12,994 nucleotides of DNA from assembly GCA_017998555.1 (NCBI GenBank), contig JAGOCU010000035.1, positions 1-12,994 of the forward strand, in the 5' to 3' direction. The translations under genes and the position numbers were made by a program. The stretch's first letter is position 1; each line of letters begins with the position of its first letter. The stretch is from Thermoflexales bacterium (GTDB taxonomy: Bacteria; Chloroflexota; Anaerolineae; J036; Brachytrichaceae). Shown one piece after another: positions 6,571 to 11,325 of the stretch. The notes under the pieces were generated by a model. The model did not search any database. It was given only the letters and a program-made list of their open reading frames with translations, and had not been told where the DNA came from.

Positions 6571-7224
6571 ATGCTCCCAGCCGCGGTTCTGTTCGACATG
6601 GACGGGCTCATGTTCGACACCGAAACTCTTGCCTTCCGCGCCTGGAGCCGGGCGCTGGCCGAACACGGCCTGGAGATGCGGGCATCCGACTATTCGCGGC
6701 TGATTGGCCGAAATATGGCCGATGCCCGGCTCATTCTGCTCGACGCCTATGGGCCCGACACGCCGGTCGATGCCCTGGATGCGGCGCGGTTTCGATACTC
6801 CAGCGCCGAAGTGGCGGAGCGCGGCGTTCCGTTGAAGCCCGGCCTCGTGGCGTTGCTCGACGCGCTCGACGCGCTGGGCATTCCGCGCGCGATGGCGACC
6901 TCAACCGGGCGCGAACGCGCCACGGCATTGCTGGAACGCGCCGGCTTGGCCGGGCGCTTTCACGCCATCGTGTGCGGCGACGACATCACCCGCGGCAAAC
7001 CCGCGCCTGATATTTTCCTGGTCGCCGCGCGGCGTCTTGACGCGCCCTCCACATCCTGTCTTGTGCTCGAGGATTCGGAACCGGGCGTGCGGGCCGCGCA
7101 CGCGGCGCACATGAAGGCCGTTCTCGTTCCCGATCTCGCGCCGGTTGCCCCCGCCGCGCGCGGGTTGGCCTGGCGCATCGTCGCCAATCTCGAAGACGTG
7201 ATCCCGTTGCTTTCGCAGTGCTAG
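6571..7224 (+). CDS. HAD-superfamily phosphatase, beta-phosphoglucomutase-like
   Basis: This 217-residue protein is a subfamily I HAD hydrolase with an alpha-helical cap. Motif I is LFDMDGLMFDTE, with nucleophile Asp9 and acid/base Asp11. The cap spans roughly residues 16-85. Motif II is MATST near 108-112, motif III is GKPAPDIF at 142-149 with Lys143, and motif IV is EDSEPGV at 167-173. This fits small sugar-phosphate or phosphoglycolate phosphatases and beta-phosphoglucomutases; motifs alone do not give the substrate. It is transcribed away from the pentose phosphate block from a shared control region, so a role in clearing a sugar phosphate is plausible but inferred. The ATG at 6571 has no good ribosome-binding site and is probably read from a leaderless transcript. 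A 54-bp palindrome follows 6 bp after the stop. Confidence 0.9.
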   Translation: MLPAAVLFDMDGLMFDTETLAFRAWSRALAEHGLEMRASDYSRLIGRNMADARLILLDAYGPDTPVDALDAARFRYSSAEVAERGVPLKPGLVALLDALDALGIPRAMATSTGRERATALLERAGLAGRFHAIVCGDDITRGKPAPDIFLVAARRLDAPSTSCLVLEDSEPGVRAAHAAHMKAVLVPDLAPVAPAARGLAWRIVANLEDVIPLLSQC

Positions 7225-7230
7225 GGATTC

Positions 7231-7284
7231 CGGCGTTGATCGTCCCCGCCCCGGCGTACGCCGGGGCGGGGACGATCAACGCCG
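7231..7284. terminator. 54-bp perfect palindrome after the HAD gene
   Basis: Bases 7231-7284 read the same on both strands (two 27-bp halves, centre between 7257 and 7258, core CCGGCGTACGCCGG). The palindrome begins 6 bp after the HAD stop and is followed by a mildly T-rich stretch (ATTTCGTTT). It is most likely the terminator of the HAD transcript. As DNA it could also extrude as a cruciform, since there is no loop at the centre. Confidence 0.75.
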
Positions 7285-7299
7285 ATTTCGTTTGGGGCA

Positions 7300-7305
7300 T
7301 AGAAT
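7300..7305 (+). promoter_or_regulatory. possible -10 element for the DUF1232 gene
   Basis: TAGAAT matches the -10 consensus at five of six positions and lies 47 bp ahead of the DUF1232 ATG, which would give a leader of about 40 nt. No convincing -35 is seen at the right distance; that position falls in the end of the preceding terminator palindrome. Confidence 0.25.
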
Positions 7306-7352
7306 GCGCGTGCGCAACACGGCGGGCGCCGCAGGCGTAACAGGAGATTGAC

Positions 7353-7712
7353 ATGGCGAACACACCGAACTCTGGAACCCCCAACCCGGGCCTGATCATG
7401 CAGGTCATCAATCGTCTCCGCCTGGTTGCGCGCCTGCTCGGCGACAAGCGCGTGCCGGTCTACCTCAAGCCACTCCCGTTCGCGGGGCTGCTCTATCTCG
7501 TGTGGCCCTTCGACCTGCTCCCCGACCTGACGCCGATCATCGGCCAGGTCGATGACATCGGCGTGCTCGTCCTTGGCGTCGAGACCTTCATCCGGCTGTC
7601 ACCGCAGAGTGTCGTCGCCGAGCACGAAGCCGATCTCCTCGCCGATCGCTCCGGCCCGCGCGGCGGTGGATCTGACGATGTCATCGACGGCGACTGGAAA
7701 GAAGTCAAGTAG
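7353..7712 (+). CDS. DUF1232 (YkvA-like) small membrane protein
   Basis: The 119-residue product carries the DUF1232 core from about residue 31 to 84: DKRVPVYLKPLPFAGLLYLV, then the conserved WPFDLLPDLTPIIGQVDDIG (51-70) and VLVLGVETFIRLSP. The hydrophobic stretches near 42-52 and 69-81 suggest two short membrane segments around the polar PDLTP...DD turn. The tail is hydrophilic and acidic, ending in DDVIDGDWKEVK; such a tail is, as far as I recall, common in Chloroflexota members. The biochemical role of the family is not established. AGGAG lies 6 nt before the ATG, which fixes the start. It is flanked by strong hairpins on both sides, so it is probably transcribed alone. Confidence 0.85.
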   Translation: MANTPNSGTPNPGLIMQVINRLRLVARLLGDKRVPVYLKPLPFAGLLYLVWPFDLLPDLTPIIGQVDDIGVLVLGVETFIRLSPQSVVAEHEADLLADRSGPRGGGSDDVIDGDWKEVK

Positions 7713-7748
7713 CGCGACGGGTCTGGAAACCGCCCTAGAGAACATTTC

Positions 7749-7793
7749 GCGAGATCAAAATCCCCGCGCTTCGCGCGGGGATTTTGATCTCGC
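7749..7793. terminator. 21-bp inverted-repeat terminator after the DUF1232 gene
   Basis: The arms 7749-7769 and 7773-7793 are perfect reverse complements with a TTC loop. The stem has a GC-rich core (CCCCGCGC) flanked by an A/T-rich section (ATTTTGATC on the right arm). The right arm is followed by TTCTCTTTC, which can serve as a U-rich tail, making this the most conventional of the terminators in the window. Confidence 0.8.
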
Positions 7794-7804
7794 TTCTCTT
7801 TCAG

Positions 7805-7828
7805 ACCTTAAATCTGGAAGTTTAAGGT
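7805..7828. promoter_or_regulatory. dyad ACCTTAAA-N8-TTTAAGGT upstream of kamA
   Basis: Two perfect 8-bp half sites (7805-7812 and 7821-7828) are separated by 8 bp in the 246-bp gap between DUF1232 and kamA. The A/T-rich composition stands out from the surroundings. It lies just upstream of a possible promoter (TTAACA 7832-7837, 17 bp, TATTTC 7855-7860). A transcription-factor site controlling kamA is plausible. I see no structured riboswitch in the rest of the gap. Confidence 0.35.
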
Positions 7829-7831
7829 GAT

Positions 7832-7860
7832 TTAACATACAGGAAGCCACCAGATATTTC
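7832..7860 (+). promoter_or_regulatory. possible kamA promoter
   Basis: TTAACA (five of six matches to the -35 consensus), a 17-bp spacer and TATTTC (three of six, a weak -10) lie about 100 bp ahead of the preferred kamA ATG. The predicted transcription start is close to a GTG at 7867 that is in frame with kamA. Confidence 0.3.
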
Positions 7861-7959
7861 CGAGTTGTGCTATATGTCTCATCCGGCGAACGCGTTCGCA
7901 TTCAGCGCGCCCAACGATCAGGAGAAAACTTACGCAACGTCTGCTTCGGCAGAGACATC

Positions 7960-9330
7960 ATGTCCACACACCAGACCAAGCTGTCTTCGGGCAGCACACC
8001 CCGCCCGGATATTTGGGCGAACGTTCCAGACGCGCAGTGGAACGACTGGCGCTGGCAGCTCAGCAATCGGCTGAACAGCGTCGAGGAACTCTCGCGCATC
8101 ATTCGGCTCACCCCCGAGGAAATCCAGGGTCTCCAGGCCGAGGGCAAATTCCGCGTCGATGTGACGCCCTATTTTGCGTCGCTCATCGATCCAGACGATC
8201 CCGATTGCCCCATCCGCCTGCAGGTGATTCCGCGCGCGCGCGAGCTCGAGGCCTTTGACAGCATGATGGCCGACTCGCTTTCCGAGGACGCCCATTCACC
8301 CGTGCCCGGTCTGGTGCACCGTTACCCGGATCGCGTTCTCATGCTGGTGACAACCCAGTGCGCCAGCTACTGCCGGTATTGCACGCGCAGCCGCATCGTC
8401 GGTGATGCGGGCGCGATGTTCAACAAGCGCCATCACGATCTACAGATCGAGTATCTCAAACGCTCGCCCCAGGTCCGCGACGTGCTGCTCAGCGGCGGCG
8501 ATCCGCTCACCCTCCCGCCGCGCGTGTTGGAAGACCTGCTCCGCCGCCTGCGCGAGATTCCTCATATCGAGATCATCCGCATCGGCACGCGGGTGCCGGT
8601 CTTCATGCCCCAGCGCATCACCGATGAGCTGGTCACGACCTTGAAGAAGTTTCATCCGCTGTGGATGAACATTCACACCAACCACCCGCGCGAGATCACG
8701 CCCGAGCTCGCCCAAGCCTGCGCGAAGCTCGCCGACGCGGGCATCCCGCTCGGCAACCAGAGTGTGCTCCTGGCCGGCGTAAACGATCACCCCGACACGA
8801 TTCGGAAGCTGTGCCATGAGCTGGTCAAGATTCGGGTGCGCCCGTACTACCTGTATCAGTGCGATCTGGTCCAGGGCAGCGGTCACTTCCGAACGACGGT
8901 GGCGGCCGGTCTCGAGATCATGGAGAGTCTGCGCGGCCACACCAGTGGCTACGCCGTGCCGACCTTTGTCGTTGACGCGCCCGGCGGTGGCGGCAAGCTG
9001 CCGGTCATGCCCAATTATCTGATCAGCCAGAGCCACGACCACGTCGTGTTGCGCAATTTCGAGGGCCACATCACCAGCTACGCGCAGCCCACCGACTATC
9101 AGCGGCCCAGGCGCACCAAGTTCGTCCCCGAGCCGCGCAATGAGCCCGGCCAGGAAGGCGTCGCGTCACTGTTGCGAGGGGATCGTTTGTCGATCAAGCC
9201 CGAACATTGGGACGAGACCCACATCCGATTGGCCGAGGACGCGATCTCGATGGAGGATCTCAAGAAGGCCCGTGATGTTGAGCTCGCCCCGCCCGGCGGC
9301 AACGGGAAAGTCTGGTCGAAGCTCGATTAG
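7960..9330 (+). CDS. kamA: KamA-family lysine 2,3-aminomutase (radical SAM)
   Basis: This 456-residue radical SAM enzyme is predicted to convert L-lysine to L-beta-lysine using a 4Fe-4S cluster, S-adenosylmethionine and PLP. The cluster motif CASYCRYC gives Cys134, Cys138 and Cys141. LLSGGDPL is at 176-183, the PLP lysine is Lys346 in DAPGGGGK, and the two aspartates that hold the substrate lysine in the clostridial enzyme appear as Asp302 (YQCD) and Asp339 (VVDAP). Glutamate 2,3-aminomutases replace these, so lysine is the likely substrate. The length and C-terminal domain separate it from the shorter EF-P modifying enzyme EpmB. The cysteine triad of the zinc site in the clostridial enzyme is absent, replaced near 380-395 by a Pro/Arg-rich stretch, and the C-terminus runs on about 35 residues. 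No beta-lysine acetyltransferase (ablB) is adjacent. The ATG at 7960 is preferred; an in-frame GTG at 7867 would add an Arg-rich, unfamily-like extension. Confidence 0.88.
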   Translation: MSTHQTKLSSGSTPRPDIWANVPDAQWNDWRWQLSNRLNSVEELSRIIRLTPEEIQGLQAEGKFRVDVTPYFASLIDPDDPDCPIRLQVIPRARELEAFDSMMADSLSEDAHSPVPGLVHRYPDRVLMLVTTQCASYCRYCTRSRIVGDAGAMFNKRHHDLQIEYLKRSPQVRDVLLSGGDPLTLPPRVLEDLLRRLREIPHIEIIRIGTRVPVFMPQRITDELVTTLKKFHPLWMNIHTNHPREITPELAQACAKLADAGIPLGNQSVLLAGVNDHPDTIRKLCHELVKIRVRPYYLYQCDLVQGSGHFRTTVAAGLEIMESLRGHTSGYAVPTFVVDAPGGGGKLPVMPNYLISQSHDHVVLRNFEGHITSYAQPTDYQRPRRTKFVPEPRNEPGQEGVASLLRGDRLSIKPEHWDETHIRLAEDAISMEDLKKARDVELAPPGGNGKVWSKLD

Positions 9331-9393
9331 CGAAGCGGCACGGAACGAAATACCCCCGCCGAGGCGGGGGTATTTCGTTCCGTGCCGCTTCGC
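9330..9393. terminator. 31-bp perfect inverted repeat between convergent kamA and the AOS gene
   Basis: The arms 9330-9360 and 9363-9393 match perfectly over 31 bp, with only GA formally between them. The left arm begins at the last base of the kamA stop codon, and the right arm ends 3 bp before the stop of the oppositely transcribed gene at 9397. Neither side carries a T-tract outside the stem, although the arms contain a short A/T-rich section next to a run of C or G. It most likely ends both transcripts. Confidence 0.8.
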
Positions 9394-9396
9394 CGT

Positions 9397-10623
9397 TCAG
9401 GCGGATGCCGCAGCCGGCTCTTCGATCAGGCCCGTCGCCAGGCCCACCGTGTGAAACGCCTGGATGACGCGCTCGATTTGCTCGTCGGTATGCGAGGCCA
9501 TGTAGCTCGTGCGGAGCAGGCTCTTGTTGGGCGGCACACCGGGGGGCAGCACCGGGTTCACATACACCCCGTGCTCAAAGAATGCCTTCCAGGCAAAGAC
9601 CGTGTTCATCTCGCTGCCGATAAAGACCGGCACGATCGGGGTGACGCTCTCACCGCAGTTGTAGCCCATCCCGCGCAACGCAGTGCGCACCTTCGCCGAC
9701 TGGGTGTGCACCTGGGCGACATAGCTGGGATCGGCTTCGACAATGTCAACGCAGGCCAGCACCGTCGCCACATTGGCCGGCGGCATCGAGGCCGAGAAAA
9801 TCAGCGAGCGGGCGTGGTGCTGAATGTAGTCGATGACTTCGCGGCTGCCCGCGATCACGCCACCCAGCGACGCGAAGGACTTGCTGAAGGTGCCCATCAC
9901 CAGATCAACATCGTCGACGCAATTGAAGTGAAAGTGGGTGCCGCGCCCGCCCTCGCCCATCACCCCGAGGCCATGGGCGTCGTCGACAAAGAAGCGCGCC
10001 TCATAGCGCTTGGCCAGGGCAACGATGTCCGGAAGCGGCGCGAGATCGCCCCCCATGGAATACACGCCATCGACGATGATGAGTTTGCCCGCCGACGGCG
10101 ATTCGGCGTTCACGTCTTTGAGCACACGCTCAAGGTCCTCCATATCGTTGTGCCGGTAGCGCTTGAGCCGGCAGCCCGCCATCTGCAGCGCGTCCACCAG
10201 CGAGGCATGGATTTCCTTGTCGGCGATGGCGATATCGTCCTTGCCCAGCAGCGCGGTGAGCGCGCCGAGGTTGGCCTGATAGCCCGTGCCGAAGATCAGG
10301 GCCGCTTCCTTGCCCATGAAGCGGGCCAGGCGCCGTTCGAGTTCCTTATGGATTTCAAGCGTGCCATTGAGAAACCGGCTGCCGGTGCAGGAGGTGCCAT
10401 AGCGGTTGATCGCATCAATGGCTGCCTGGCGCACCTTGGGATGGGTGGTCAGGCCAAGATAGTTGTTCGACCCGATCATGATCAGGCGCTTGCCGTCAAT
10501 GACGACTTCGGTGCCCTCGGTCTCGGACAGCGGCTTGAAATACGGATAGATGCCCTGATCCTTGCCCATGCGGACCATCCGCATCGTCGGATCCTTGACA
10601 ACCTTATTGAATAGATCGGCCAT
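9397..10623 (-). CDS. alpha-oxoamine synthase family PLP enzyme, serine palmitoyltransferase-like
   Basis: The 408-residue protein belongs to the fold-type I PLP family that joins an amino acid to an acyl-CoA or acyl-ACP with loss of CO2 (serine palmitoyltransferase, KBL, BioF, HemA). The PLP lysine is Lys248 in GTFSKSFASLGG. The ring-stacking His139 is in EIHASLVDA, and Asp214 and His217 are in VDDAHGLG. GSNNYLGL is at 51-58 and SRFLNGTLEIH at 82-92; together with the N-terminal GIYPYFKPL this pattern resembles bacterial serine palmitoyltransferases, as recalled from Bacteroidota, more than BioF or KBL. No biotin genes or threonine dehydrogenase lie beside it, and no acyl carrier protein either. 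The substrate is therefore inferred: sphingoid-base synthesis is favoured, with glycine C-acetyltransferase or BioF-like activity as the alternatives. A strong GGAGG lies 8 nt before the ATG. It is convergent with kamA. Confidence 0.85.
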   Translation of the reverse strand: MADLFNKVVKDPTMRMVRMGKDQGIYPYFKPLSETEGTEVVIDGKRLIMIGSNNYLGLTTHPKVRQAAIDAINRYGTSCTGSRFLNGTLEIHKELERRLARFMGKEAALIFGTGYQANLGALTALLGKDDIAIADKEIHASLVDALQMAGCRLKRYRHNDMEDLERVLKDVNAESPSAGKLIIVDGVYSMGGDLAPLPDIVALAKRYEARFFVDDAHGLGVMGEGGRGTHFHFNCVDDVDLVMGTFSKSFASLGGVIAGSREVIDYIQHHARSLIFSASMPPANVATVLACVDIVEADPSYVAQVHTQSAKVRTALRGMGYNCGESVTPIVPVFIGSEMNTVFAWKAFFEHGVYVNPVLPPGVPPNKSLLRTSYMASHTDEQIERVIQAFHTVGLATGLIEEPAAASA

Positions 10624-10631
10624 GAATTAAT

Positions 10632-10636
10632 CCTCC
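10632..10636 (-). promoter_or_regulatory. ribosome-binding site of the AOS gene
   Basis: GGAGG on the minus strand, 8 nt before the ATG at 10623, is the strongest Shine-Dalgarno match in the window and fixes this start. Confidence 0.7.
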
Positions 10637-10654
10637 ACACTCGGTATGAATACA

Positions 10655-10683
10655 ATCTTACACGCCGGCTGAACCCGGCTCAA
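10655..10683 (-). promoter_or_regulatory. possible promoter of the AOS gene
   Basis: On the minus strand TTGAGC (10683-10678) and TAAGAT (10660-10655) are 17 bp apart, each matching four of six consensus bases. The predicted start gives a leader of about 25 nt that holds the GGAGG site. It lies in the 75-bp gap after rfbC, where only a weak 5-bp hairpin is seen, so read-through from rfbC is also possible. Confidence 0.3.
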
Positions 10684-10698
10684 AGGATACCCGGATCA

Positions 10699-11262
10699 CT
10701 AAACCCGAAAGATCGGGCTGTTCAGATACGCCGCGAACGACGGCGCCTGCGCGTCTCGGCCAGACACGCTGGGCGCCTCGGAAAGCCCCCACGGGATGGC
10801 CAGGTCAGGGTCATTCCACGCGATCGCGCCTTCGACCTCAGGCGCATAGTAGGCGTCGCACTTGTACTGAATCTCGGCCGCTTCGGACAGGGTCAGGAAG
10901 CCATGCCCAAATCCGGCCGGCACGAGCAACTGCTTGCGATTCTCAGCGCTCAACTCCACCGCGATGTGCTGGCCCAGTGTTGGCGAACCGACCCGCAGAT
11001 CGACCGCGACATCAAGGATGCGGCCAAGGGTGCAGCGGACCAGTTTGAGCTGCGGCTGGGGCGGCCCCTGGAAGTGGATACCCCGCAGAACGCCACGGGC
11101 CGAGCGGCTGTGGTTGTCCTGCACGAAATCGATGCTGAGGCCCAGCGCCGCGAGCCGGTCCTTGCGGTAGCTCTCGTAGAAGAAGCCCCGCCCGTCGCCA
11201 AAGACGCGCGGCTCGAGGATGACGACGCCCTCGAGCGCGGTTCGAGTCAGGTTGATTGACAT
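10699..11262 (-). CDS. rfbC: dTDP-4-dehydrorhamnose 3,5-epimerase
   Basis: The 187-residue cupin protein epimerises dTDP-4-keto-6-deoxyglucose at C3 and C5, the third step of dTDP-L-rhamnose synthesis for surface polysaccharides. The length is usual. It shows EPRVFGDGRGFFYESY at 17-32, QDNHSRSARGVLRGIHFQ at 48-65 with the catalytic base His63, Lys73 in the substrate pocket, VAVDLR at 85-90, GFGHGFL at 117-123 with His120, and the conserved Tyr139 in AYYAPEVEGAIAWNDPDLAIPW. The partners rfbA, rfbB and rfbD are not in the window, so it is separated from the rest of the pathway here. The homologous 3-epimerases for other deoxysugars share these motifs and cannot be fully excluded. There is no clear ribosome-binding site before the ATG; the gene starts only 63 bp from the divergent sulfurylase gene. 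Confidence 0.93.
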   Translation of the reverse strand: MSINLTRTALEGVVILEPRVFGDGRGFFYESYRKDRLAALGLSIDFVQDNHSRSARGVLRGIHFQGPPQPQLKLVRCTLGRILDVAVDLRVGSPTLGQHIAVELSAENRKQLLVPAGFGHGFLTLSEAAEIQYKCDAYYAPEVEGAIAWNDPDLAIPWGLSEAPSVSGRDAQAPSFAAYLNSPIFRV

Positions 11263-11310
11263 GAAAGCGGGTCGATTGTCGCATATGGCGTGTGGCGCGC
11301 GCCTGCCGGG

Positions 11311-11316
11311 TACAAT
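11311..11316 (+). promoter_or_regulatory. -10 element immediately upstream of the sat-cysC start
   Basis: TACAAT matches five of six -10 consensus bases and ends 9 nt before the sat-cysC ATG (11326). Transcription would start about 2-3 nt before the start codon, and no Shine-Dalgarno sequence is present, so a nearly leaderless mRNA is suggested. The -35 position 17 bp upstream (GCGTGT) matches poorly. Confidence 0.4.
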
Positions 11317-11325
11317 CGTTCAAGT

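Noticed and set aside
7867..7959. GTG start for kamA, adding 31 residues
   Set aside because: The extra N-terminus is Arg-rich and unlike the family. A weak promoter pointing at 7867 keeps it possible, but ATG 7960 gives the normal N-terminus.
7794..7959. Lysine riboswitch upstream of kamA
   Set aside because: The gap is too short and lacks the multi-helix structure of the lysine riboswitch; only simple dyads are seen.
136..9393. The long inverted repeats as a dispersed mobile repeat family (REP/MITE)
   Set aside because: Their sequences are unrelated, no flanking target duplications are seen, and their positions follow gene ends.
9382..10614. A 410-codon open frame on the + strand
   Set aside because: It mirrors the AOS-family gene almost exactly and has no motif; it is a shadow of codon bias.
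10664..10679. Terminator after rfbC
   Set aside because: GCCGG and CCGGC form only a 5-bp stem with a 6-nt loop and no T-tract, far weaker than the other hairpins; it also overlaps a possible promoter.
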